NCBI GenBank assembly: GCA_016744555.1
Contig: JADGED010000010.1
Location: 1 to 7,331, forward strand
DNA: 7,331 bases
Direction: 5' to 3'
Source of the DNA: Desulfuromonadaceae bacterium
GTDB lineage: Bacteria; Desulfobacterota; Desulfuromonadia; Desulfuromonadales; Geopsychrobacteraceae
The notes under the pieces were generated by a model. That model saw nothing but the letters and a program-made list of their open reading frames with translations. It ran no database searches and was not told where the DNA came from. Below are positions 1 through 6,111 of this stretch, in pieces (the first letter of the stretch is position 1; every line of letters starts with the position of its first letter). The position numbers and the translations under genes were made by a program.

Positions 1-205
1 GCTTAAGGCTTGTACTGCTTTGGGATGTCGTGGCGCAGTCAGAGTCGATTTTATGCTCCGGGGTGAGGAGTTTTATTGTATTGAAATTAATACCATCCCG
101 GGGATGACAGAAACCAGTTTGTTGCCTAAAGCGGCACAAGCTGTGGGAAAAGATTTTGCGACTTTGGTTGAGGCAATCCTGTTGGATGCAGACCTCGATA
201 AGTAA
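1..205 (+). CDS. ddl: D-alanine--D-alanine ligase, C-terminal fragment (5' end outside window)
   Basis: This is the C-terminal end of the ATP-grasp enzyme that joins two D-alanines with ATP in the cytoplasm to give the dipeptide used by MurF for peptidoglycan. The codon phase starts at base 2 and the frame is open to the left edge, so the gene is cut by the window, not broken; 67 residues are visible. The visible part reads LGCRGAVRVDFM, then CIEINTIPGMTETSLLP, which is the Ddl C-terminal signature. The Asp of VRVDFM and the Glu and Asn of EINT correspond to the magnesium ligands, and the Arg of VRVDFM to the conserved active-site arginine. The TAA stop at 203-205 gives a natural C-terminus (LLDADLDK). 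Position directly before ftsQ is the classical dcw arrangement. Whether it is a DdlA- or DdlB-like copy cannot be told from sequence alone, but location favours DdlB. Confidence 0.95.
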   Translation, partial: LKACTALGCRGAVRVDFMLRGEEFYCIEINTIPGMTETSLLPKAAQAVGKDFATLVEAILLDADLDK

Positions 206-264
206 TTAATTGTTACTGCAAGTAACTCTAGGGCCGACTTAAATAAGCAGCAAATGAGAACTCA
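206..264 (+). promoter_or_regulatory. ddl-ftsQ spacer with a perfect short inverted repeat
   Basis: The 59-base spacer holds GTTACT (212-217) and AGTAAC (221-226), a perfect 6-bp inverted repeat around GCA. It is not followed by a T-run, so it is unlikely to terminate transcription. The Shine-Dalgarno sequence of ftsQ is poor: only GAGA at 256-259 lies near the ATG at 265. The function of the dyad is unknown; it may be an RNA hairpin or a chance repeat. Confidence 0.35.
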
Positions 265-1110
265 ATGCGCGATTTAAAACAGCAGAAAAAAAATAAAAAA
301 AGCAATCGGAACCGGGCGAAGAAAAAGTCTGAACCGATATGCTGGCGCAAGCTGTTACGTCGTTCACTACGGCTCGGCGTGGCAACGTTTAGTGTTGCTA
401 TGCTTGCAGTCGGTGGCTTTTTTGTAACGCAATTGTTGATGACTTCGGAGCTGTTCCGGATTGACGCTATTTCGGTAGAAGAGGGCACCCATTTTAGTAA
501 AGAGCAAGTAGTGGCTTTGTCGGATATAGAAACCGGAGTCAATACTTTTAGTCTCGACCTTGGCTTGATAGGTCGTAAAATTGAAGAAAATCCGTGGGTT
601 CTGCGTGCCGATGTGCAACGTATATTCCCTCGGCAGGTCGCGATCAGCTTAGTTGAGCGTCGACCGGTGGCAATTGTTAATCTAGGCCTGTTGTACTACC
701 TCGATGAGCAAGGTGAAATTTTTAAGGTGCTGGGGCAAAACGATAGCCTCGATTTCCCAATTGTTACCGGTTTGGATTATGCGAAGGCACAAAAAAACGA
801 TAGTCACTATGCATCGTTTCTGCGGCAAATAGTTGCTTTGCTTGATGATTTAAATGGGCGCGATTTGTTTGATTTGACGCAGGTTTCAGAAATACATCGT
901 GAAAAGAATGGTTGTTTGACTCTTTATACGCTGGAAGGTGGGGTCAAGGTTAAGCTAGGCAAGTCTGGTTTTGGTCAAAAGTTAGATCGATTAGAGCGGA
1001 TATATGCTGAGCTACAACCTAAATTGCCGGTGCTAGATTATATCGATTTGAATGTTCCAGAAAAAGTTATTGTGCGGATTGAAAAGCAGCAAATAGGAAT
1101 GAAGAGTTAG
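265..1110 (+). CDS. ftsQ: Cell division protein FtsQ (POTRA-domain divisome protein)
   Basis: FtsQ is a single-pass inner-membrane protein that links the early cytoplasmic divisome to the periplasmic FtsB/FtsL and FtsW/FtsI machinery. The 281-residue protein has the full family layout: a very basic cytoplasmic tail (residues 1-36, rich in Lys, Arg and Asn), one membrane helix (about 37-59, LGVATFSVAMLAVGG and on), a POTRA domain (about 64-133, FRIDAIS through the NPWVLRADVQRIFPRQVAISLVER block), and the beta domain (YLDEQGEIF at 145-153, FPIVTGL at 164-170, IDLNVPEKVIVRI near the end). Length is typical for the family. The ATG at 265 is chosen because it gives a complete cytoplasmic tail, although its ribosome-binding site is weak, which suits a low-abundance protein. 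In-frame tandem stops TAG TAA follow. The early codons contain A8 and A7 runs (286-293, 295-301). It lies between ddl and ftsA as expected. Confidence 0.95.
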   Translation: MRDLKQQKKNKKSNRNRAKKKSEPICWRKLLRRSLRLGVATFSVAMLAVGGFFVTQLLMTSELFRIDAISVEEGTHFSKEQVVALSDIETGVNTFSLDLGLIGRKIEENPWVLRADVQRIFPRQVAISLVERRPVAIVNLGLLYYLDEQGEIFKVLGQNDSLDFPIVTGLDYAKAQKNDSHYASFLRQIVALLDDLNGRDLFDLTQVSEIHREKNGCLTLYTLEGGVKVKLGKSGFGQKLDRLERIYAELQPKLPVLDYIDLNVPEKVIVRIEKQQIGMKS

Positions 1111-1217
1111 TAATCAGTTTAAATTGAAAAGTCGAATGACGTTAAAAATATAAATAACCAATGACAGCGCAAGGTTAAGCTTTGCGATGTCAAAAAGACT
1201 CATACCAAGGGGCTGTC
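1111..1217 (+). promoter_or_regulatory. ftsQ-ftsA spacer: possible promoter and a hairpin ahead of ftsA
   Basis: This 107-base spacer has a possible sigma-70 type promoter: TTGAAA (1124-1129) and TATAAA (1149-1154), each five of six to consensus but separated by 19 bases, longer than the ideal 17. Downstream, CGCAAGG (1168-1174) and CTTTGCG (1180-1186) can form a 7-bp stem with one G-T pair and a 5-base loop, ending 20 bases before the Shine-Dalgarno sequence AAGGGG (1207-1212). Internal promoters ahead of ftsA or ftsZ are known in other dcw clusters; here the sites are only predicted from the bases. Confidence 0.35.
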
Positions 1218-2447
1218 ATGAGTAAAAGAGCTGAAAATTTGATTGTCGGGCTGGATATCGGAACTACCAAGATTTGCTGCATCGTCGGCAATATGACCGA
1301 AGAAGGGCTAGAGGTTGTCGGCATCGGCACTAGCCAGTCGAAAGGTTTACGTAAGGGGGTAGTAATTAATATTGAAAGTACCGTCAATGCAATCCAAAAA
1401 GCGATCCGTGAAGCGGAGTTGATGGCTGGTTGTGAGATCAAGTCGGTATTTGCTGGGATTGCCGGTGGGCACATTAAAGGGATGAACTCTCAAGGAGTCA
1501 TCGCCATTAAAAACCGCGAGGTAACCAGCGAGGATCTGCAACGGGTAATTGATGCAGCTAAAGCAATTGCTATCCCTATGGATCGTGAAGTGATGCACAT
1601 CCTACCGCAGGAATTCATTATTGATGATCAGGATGGCATACGTGAACCTTTGGGAATGAGTGGTGTTCGTTTAGAAGCAAAGGTGCACATCGTTACCGGT
1701 GCTGTAGCAAGTGCGCAAAATATAATTAAATGTTGTAACCGTGCCGGTGTTGATGTTGCCGACATTGTGTTGGAGCAATTAGCTAGTAGTGAAGCGGTCC
1801 TTTCTGCAGATGAAAAAGAGCTGGGCGTTGCTTTAGTCGATATTGGTGGTGGTACTGCAGATATCGCAATATATTCCGAAGGGGCAATTAAGCATACATC
1901 GGTATTGTCGATTGGTGGTGATCATTTGACTAATGATATTGCCGTCGGCTTGCGTACCCCGATGGCCGAAGCCGAAAAGATTAAGCAGTCCTATGGTTGC
2001 TGTTTAACTTCAATGGTTGGAAAAGATGAAACCATCGAAGTGCCATCGGTTGGTGGTCGTGAAGCACGAATTTTGTCCCGCCAATTGTTGGCAGAAATTC
2101 TTGAGCCCCGGGTAGAAGAAATTTTTTCTTTAGTTAATCGGGAAATTGCCAAAAGTGGTTATGCAGATTTGATAGCGTCTGGTGTTGTTATTACTGGTGG
2201 CAGTGCCATTCTGCCAGGGATGCCAGAGTTGGCGGAACAGATCTTTAATCTCCCAGTTCGTCGAGGAAAACCTTTAGATATCGGTGGTTTGACTGACGTT
2301 GTTAACTCACCAATTTATGCTACCGGCGTAGGCCTAGTTAAGTATGGGAGTGTAAACACCCAAACCCAAACCTTCAAAATCGGTGAAAAGAACGTGTTTG
2401 AGCGGGTTGCCGAGCGAATGAAGGCGTGGTTTAGTGAGTTTTTTTAA
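1218..2447 (+). CDS. ftsA: Cell division protein FtsA (actin-like FtsZ membrane anchor)
   Basis: FtsA is an actin-fold ATPase that tethers FtsZ filaments to the inner face of the cytoplasmic membrane and recruits later division proteins. The ATG at 1218 gives 409 residues, a normal FtsA length, and has the strong ribosome-binding site AAGGGG five bases upstream; a TTG codon at 1182 in the same frame lacks one. Visible motifs are the phosphate-1 loop GLDIGTTKICCIVG (11-24), the FtsA-specific 1C/SHS2 region (about 84-162, including DREVMHILPQEF), phosphate-2 VDIGGGTADIAI (207-218) followed by SIGGDHLTNDIA, and the adenosine motif GVVITGGSAILPGM (322-335). The C-terminus, VFERVAERMKAWFSEFF, is an amphipathic helix of the kind that inserts into the membrane. 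No key residue is missing. It is followed by ftsZ, its direct partner. Confidence 0.97.
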   Translation: MSKRAENLIVGLDIGTTKICCIVGNMTEEGLEVVGIGTSQSKGLRKGVVINIESTVNAIQKAIREAELMAGCEIKSVFAGIAGGHIKGMNSQGVIAIKNREVTSEDLQRVIDAAKAIAIPMDREVMHILPQEFIIDDQDGIREPLGMSGVRLEAKVHIVTGAVASAQNIIKCCNRAGVDVADIVLEQLASSEAVLSADEKELGVALVDIGGGTADIAIYSEGAIKHTSVLSIGGDHLTNDIAVGLRTPMAEAEKIKQSYGCCLTSMVGKDETIEVPSVGGREARILSRQLLAEILEPRVEEIFSLVNREIAKSGYADLIASGVVITGGSAILPGMPELAEQIFNLPVRRGKPLDIGGLTDVVNSPIYATGVGLVKYGSVNTQTQTFKIGEKNVFERVAERMKAWFSEFF

Positions 2448-2589
2448 TAGTTAATTATGTAATAATTACTTGTCTTAGCAACTGATAAATAGTAAATTAA
2501 GGATTCTAGACGATAATAAGCTTTTGGGTTCGCGGAGAAGCCAAGGGCGCAACTACAGGGAGGGCATTATGCCTAGTCAAGAGGGAGTT
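2448..2589 (+). promoter_or_regulatory. ftsA-ftsZ spacer: possible ftsZ promoter, AT-only dyad, two ribosome-binding sites
   Basis: Just after the ftsA stop there is a perfect 7-bp AT-only inverted repeat, TAATTAT (2452-2458) and ATAATTA (2462-2468), around GTA. A weak promoter candidate is TTGTCT (2470-2475) with TAAATT (2493-2498) at 17 bases, four of six matches each. GATAAT (2512-2517) is a better -10 hexamer but has no good -35. Near the gene, AGGGAGGG (2557-2564) precedes the ATG at 2569 and GAGGGAG (2581-2587) precedes the ATG at 2590. The AT-rich stretch then Shine-Dalgarno layout fits a separately boosted ftsZ message, but this is inference. Confidence 0.35.
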
Positions 2590-3771
2590 ATGTTTCAGTT
2601 TGAAGAAGCCTTTGATCAAGTAGCCAAGATCAAGGTTGTCGGCGTCGGTGGTGGCGGTGGAAACGCTGTTAACACTATGATTCGCTGCAATGTTGAAGGG
2701 GTTGAGTTCTTAACTGCAAATACTGATGCCCAGGCGCTACGTCGTAGCGATGCGGCAATGAAAATTCAGCTTGGTGGTCATTTAACCAAAGGGCTGGGTG
2801 CAGGGGCAAATCCAGAAATTGGTCGTCAAGCTGCCGAAGAAGACAAGCAGCGTCTGGTCGAAATGTTTGAAGGTGCCGATATGGTTTTTGTTGCCGCTGG
2901 AATGGGTGGTGGCACCGGTACTGGTGCTGCACCAATTATTGCAGCCGCTGCGAAAGAAGCCGGAGCGCTGACTGTAGGTGTGGTGACAAAGCCATTTTCA
3001 CGTGAAGGTCGGCAACGGATGCAGCGGGCAGAAAGTGGAATTGCCGAACTGCGTGAAGTTGTAGATTCATTAGTAGTGGTTCCAAATGACCGCCTGCTTG
3101 GATTAGCCGGCAAAAAAATGTCTATTCTCGATGCCTTTAAGCCTGCGGACGATGTCTTGCGTCAGGCGGTACAAGGGATTTCTGATTTAATAACCACCGA
3201 AGGTTTGATCAATGTCGACTTCGCTGACGTGCGCACGGTTATGAGTAACCGAGGTATGGCGATGATGGGTATCGGTCTTGCTGAAGGGGAACGTCGTGCT
3301 GCTGAAGCTGCACATAGCGCAATTAGTAGCCCATTGCTAGAAGAGGTTGATATTTCTGGTGCTATGGGTGTGTTAGTGAATATTTCTGGTTCTTCCAGTA
3401 TGACAATGGAAGAGTTCGAAGAAGCTTCAACTATCATCCACGAAAAAGTCCATGAAGATGCAAATATTATTGTTGGTTTGGTAATTGATGAGGCGCTTGA
3501 AGATAGAATTAAGATTACTGCTATTGCAACCGGTTTCGGTGAGGCTGGTGGTGAAAAAGAGCCGGTAGTTGATGTGGTAGATCAGCGTGGACTCACTTTT
3601 GGAAAAACTAGTTCCAAGGTAGATTTCGATACTCCGACTCATATCCGTAACCAACAATCTGTGGCGCAGCCGAGCCGTAGAGCTCGTAATCAGTCAAATT
3701 ATAATCGCGACCTGTTTGTTGATGATGAGCAATTCGATATCCCGACTTTCTTGCGTCGGCGGGTCGATTAA
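2590..3771 (+). CDS. ftsZ: Cell division protein FtsZ (tubulin-like GTPase)
   Basis: FtsZ polymerises with GTP into the cytokinetic ring at mid-cell. From the ATG at 2590 the protein is 393 residues and begins MFQFEEAFDQ, matching how related FtsZ proteins start. An in-frame ATG at 2569 adds seven residues (MPSQEGV) and has an equal or better ribosome-binding site, so the true start may be either. Motifs seen: the glycine-rich nucleotide loop VGVGGGGGNAVNTMI (17-31), ANTDAQAL (43-50), the tubulin signature GGGTGTG (106-112), PNDRLL (165-170), and the T7 synergy loop NVDFADV (208-214), whose Asp210 and Asp213 complete the GTPase site of the next subunit. After the core (to about residue 317) comes a variable linker of roughly 60 residues, then the conserved C-terminal peptide DIPTFLRR (383-390), which binds FtsA and other partners, and a basic tail. 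It is the last gene of the cluster, before a terminator. Confidence 0.98.
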   Translation: MFQFEEAFDQVAKIKVVGVGGGGGNAVNTMIRCNVEGVEFLTANTDAQALRRSDAAMKIQLGGHLTKGLGAGANPEIGRQAAEEDKQRLVEMFEGADMVFVAAGMGGGTGTGAAPIIAAAAKEAGALTVGVVTKPFSREGRQRMQRAESGIAELREVVDSLVVVPNDRLLGLAGKKMSILDAFKPADDVLRQAVQGISDLITTEGLINVDFADVRTVMSNRGMAMMGIGLAEGERRAAEAAHSAISSPLLEEVDISGAMGVLVNISGSSSMTMEEFEEASTIIHEKVHEDANIIVGLVIDEALEDRIKITAIATGFGEAGGEKEPVVDVVDQRGLTFGKTSSKVDFDTPTHIRNQQSVAQPSRRARNQSNYNRDLFVDDEQFDIPTFLRRRVD

Positions 3772-3929
3772 TTTTAGTAAGTTAAGTGGAGCTTTTTAGC
3801 AGGATTTTCCCTTTGGGATTTATCTGCTTGTGCAGTAATTATTCAATGTGATGTAGGCCGGTTCTCCGCCCGGCAGATGTGCGCCAATTTGCGTACGATG
3901 TAATTAACTCCCGACGACTCCCTCGTCAC
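3772..3929 (+). other. Structured 3' region of the division operon, no gene
   Basis: No coding potential is apparent here. Several short inverted repeats are stacked: GCAG/CTGC with an inner TCCC/GGGA pair (3799-3827); an alternative CTGC/GCAG stem using the same CTGC (3824-3835); GCCGG/CCGGC (3857-3874); GTGCGC/GCGTAC with one G-T pair (3879-3896); and GACGA/TCGTC (3913-3927). They lie between the ftsZ stop and the terminator, so they would form the 3' untranslated part of the ftsZ message. They might protect the message or represent a small 3'-derived RNA, but no known RNA family was recognised. Confidence 0.4.
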
Positions 3930-3958
3930 GGGGCCACTTAGGTGGTCCCTTTTTTTTT
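3930..3958 (+). terminator. Rho-independent terminator after ftsZ
   Basis: GGGGCCAC (3930-3937) pairs with GTGGTCCC (3942-3949) to form an 8-bp GC-rich stem with one G-T pair and the tetraloop TTAG, followed directly by nine Ts (3950-3958). This is a textbook intrinsic terminator on the + strand. There is no matching A-run on the upstream side, so it works in one direction only. It marks the end of the division operon and separates it from the acyl-CoA ligase unit. Confidence 0.93.
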
Positions 3959-4156
3959 GCAAATTGACAAGCTTGAGTTTGCCTTCACAAAAGCAAGTTT
4001 TCCCTACTTGATGCTGATGTTCTGTAAGATTTATTGCGTTGAAGTTACAAAACAGGTTAATGTAAAAGAATTGTAAAAAGTTCTCTGTGGTGATGCTACT
4101 ACTATTATTATAGCGTTTTTACAGTATTAAATTTCAAGCTAGAAGGTTGTTTCAAT
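3959..4156 (+). promoter_or_regulatory. Likely promoter/leader region of the acyl-CoA ligase unit
   Basis: The 198 AT-rich bases between the terminator and the ligase ATG must hold the next promoter if the terminator is efficient. No clear sigma-70 pair was found: TATTAT (4106-4111) is a fair -10 box but lacks a good -35. The word TGTAA or its complement TTACA recurs at 4023, 4045, 4061, 4072 and 4119; TGTAAAAA (4072-4079) and TTTTTACA (4116-4123) form an 8-base inverted repeat that flanks the possible -10 box, and the 4061 and 4072 copies are 11 bases apart. This could be an operator for an unidentified regulator. A palindrome CAAGCTTG sits at 3968-3975. The ribosome-binding site is probably AGAAGG (4141-4146), ten bases before the ATG. 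Confidence 0.4.
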
Positions 4157-6067
4157 ATGCCAGAAACTTTACGTGAACATAGAACGCTTTTCGATATGCT
4201 CCTGCATAGCAGCAGTAAGTACGCTGAGCGTACCGCTTTTGTCTATACCTCCAGTAATACTGAATTTGAAGTCAGTTACGAAAAGCTTTTTGATGATGCT
4301 TTGGTGCTGGCAAGGGCATTTAAGTCGCACAAGGTACAGAAAAAAAGCAATGTAATGTTGTTGTCAGATAACCGCTATGCCTGGATGGTTACCGACTTCG
4401 CCCTCCTGTCTTTGGGGGCGGTTAGTGTACCACGTGGTAGCGATACGACTACTCGGGAGCTGGAATTTATTATCCAGCATGCCGAATGTGAGTTTTTGGT
4501 TATTGAAACGGAAAAGCTTCTAAAAGCCCATGAAGAGATGCTCAAAGGGTTAAAGAACCTCAAGGCGATTTTTGTCATGGAGGGTGGTAAGACCCATCGT
4601 TGGTTTAATCATACTTATAGCTATAATGACCTCCTTACCGATCGTACGATTACTCCAGAAGATCGGGAAGAATTTATCGCCCGTCGCTATGCGTTGGACA
4701 TGGAAGATGTTTTTACTCTTATCTATACATCAGGTACCACAGGAGTTCCCAAAGGTGTGCTGTTGACTCATCGTAACATTATGTACAATGTTACAACGGT
4801 GCCACCTTTGATAAAGTTACAGGAAAGTGACTCGTGGGTTTCTATCCTCCCCAGTTGGCATATTTTTGAACGGACAGTTGAATATGTTGCCCTTTCTCGG
4901 GGGTGCTGTATTGTCTACTCAGCAGTTAAAACCTTTGCTGCTGACCTAGAAAAATATCAACCTACTTTGGTTGCTACGGTACCGCGTCTGTGGGAATCGA
5001 TGTATAGCAAGATCAATCAGACAGTAGAGCGTCAAAGTCCTCGCAAAGCGAAAATATTTAAAATTTTGGTTAGCATCTCGGCACGTTACAACAAGTTACA
5101 GCGGCAATACCATAATCAGTTGCCAGTATTCGAAAAGGTCTTTTGGTTACGCCGCTGGTGGCAAAAAATTGTTGCTGCATTTGCCATATTGTTGCTGGCA
5201 CCGTTGAATGCTTTTGCTAAGAAAAAATTACGTTTAGTTCAGCAAAGATTTGGTGGTCGATTACGGATGGCAATCAGCGGCGGAGGTAGCTTGCCGCCAT
5301 ATCTGGAAGAGTGGATCGATGCGATTGGTATCCGGATCGTTAATGCTTACGGTATGACCGAGTGTGCGCCTGTCATTGCAGGCAGAGGGCTAAATTGCGA
5401 TATTTTTGCTACCTTGGGGCCAGCTACCGAGAATACCGAGTTGCGGATCGTTGCTGAGGATGGTTCACTATTACCAGCTGGAGAAGTTGGTGAAATTCAA
5501 GTGCGTGGTGAGCAGGTGTTTCCCGGTTATTATGCCAATGAAGAGGAAAACGAGAAAGCGTTTACTGAGGACAAGTTTTTCAAAACTGGCGATTTGGGCA
5601 AACTTACTCTAACTAGCGAGCTGGTAATTACTGGCCGCTCAAAAGAGATAATTGTCCTTGCTAGTGGAGAAAATATCGATCCGAGCAGGATTGAATCAGC
5701 AATTACAAAGCTTCCATTTGTTAGTGATGCGGTATTGGTAGGGCAGGATAAGAAGGGTTTGGGGGCATTAATTGTTCCAGACTTTGATCAACTTCGTAGT
5801 TTCATCAGTGGCAAATTTGAACCCGATACGGATGAAGCTGAAGAAGTTACAGATTTGACCGACAAACAAGTCCTAAGTCGGGTGAAGGCCGAGATTAACC
5901 GTTTATTGGTAGCTAAGCAGGGATTTAAACCTTTTGAAAAATTGCAGGATATTCACCTGCTTGACAAAGAGTTTAAAATGGGTGAAGAGCTGACCAATAC
6001 CATGAAAAAGAAACGTCACGTAATTGAGAGTAAGTATCGTGAAATAATTTCTAAGTTACTAAAGTAG
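4157..6067 (+). CDS. Long-chain fatty-acid--CoA ligase (AMP-forming)
   Basis: This 636-residue protein belongs to the adenylate-forming superfamily, long-chain acyl-CoA synthetase branch (FAA1/FadD15-like). Members activate a fatty acid with ATP to an acyl-adenylate and then transfer it to coenzyme A, usually at the cytoplasmic membrane surface. Motifs in order: the P-loop YTSGTTGVPKG (190-200) followed by VLLTHRN; the PSWHIFER block (232-239) typical of this branch; a hydrophobic stretch (338-352) in a Lys/Arg/Trp-rich insert that may lie on the membrane; AYGMTECAPV (397-406); TGDLG (477-481); the hinge motif GRSKEIIV (493-500); and near the end GEELTNTMKKKR (609-620), where the Lys after TNTM (617) matches the position of the catalytic lysine. 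Length is normal and the gene is intact. Exact chain-length preference cannot be read from sequence. It probably shares an operon with the radical SAM gene 44 bases downstream. Confidence 0.92.
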   Translation: MPETLREHRTLFDMLLHSSSKYAERTAFVYTSSNTEFEVSYEKLFDDALVLARAFKSHKVQKKSNVMLLSDNRYAWMVTDFALLSLGAVSVPRGSDTTTRELEFIIQHAECEFLVIETEKLLKAHEEMLKGLKNLKAIFVMEGGKTHRWFNHTYSYNDLLTDRTITPEDREEFIARRYALDMEDVFTLIYTSGTTGVPKGVLLTHRNIMYNVTTVPPLIKLQESDSWVSILPSWHIFERTVEYVALSRGCCIVYSAVKTFAADLEKYQPTLVATVPRLWESMYSKINQTVERQSPRKAKIFKILVSISARYNKLQRQYHNQLPVFEKVFWLRRWWQKIVAAFAILLLAPLNAFAKKKLRLVQQRFGGRLRMAISGGGSLPPYLEEWIDAIGIRIVNAYGMTECAPVIAGRGLNCDIFATLGPATENTELRIVAEDGSLLPAGEVGEIQVRGEQVFPGYYANEEENEKAFTEDKFFKTGDLGKLTLTSELVITGRSKEIIVLASGENIDPSRIESAITKLPFVSDAVLVGQDKKGLGALIVPDFDQLRSFISGKFEPDTDEAEEVTDLTDKQVLSRVKAEINRLLVAKQGFKPFEKLQDIHLLDKEFKMGEELTNTMKKKRHVIESKYREIISKLLK

Positions 6068-6111
6068 TATGTATTAGTTAAATAACAGGGGTATTTTAGT
6101 TAAAGAGATAT

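Noticed and set aside
254..277. Seven-codon ATG frame overlapping the ftsQ start, out of frame
   Set aside because: It lacks a ribosome-binding site and is too short to judge; translational coupling through it is possible but unsupported.
1182..1217. Upstream in-frame TTG start for ftsA adding 12 residues
   Set aside because: It has no ribosome-binding site and overlaps a hairpin, while the ATG at 1218 has AAGGGG at good spacing and gives the usual FtsA N-terminus.
2524..2568. Upstream in-frame TTG start for ftsZ
   Set aside because: No good Shine-Dalgarno sequence lies before it and the added residues do not resemble FtsZ; they cover the ribosome-binding region of the later ATGs.
2826..3437. 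Antisense open frames opposite ftsZ, with similar ones opposite ftsQ, ftsA and the radical SAM gene
   Set aside because: They are low-complexity shadows of the strong + strand genes, with no recognisable domains or ribosome-binding sites.
3814..3828. Sigma-54 like TGG...TGC arrangement
   Set aside because: The GG to GC spacing is one base short of the required value and the other consensus bases match poorly.
3964..3969. Perfect TTGACA just after the terminator as a -35 box
   Set aside because: No TATAAT-like hexamer occurs 15-19 bases downstream (the bases there read like TTCACAAAAG), so there is no supported promoter.
4011..4076. 21-codon open frame starting ATGCTGATG in the ligase leader
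   Set aside because: No ribosome-binding site precedes it and its composition is that of AT-rich spacer; a frame of this size is expected by chance.
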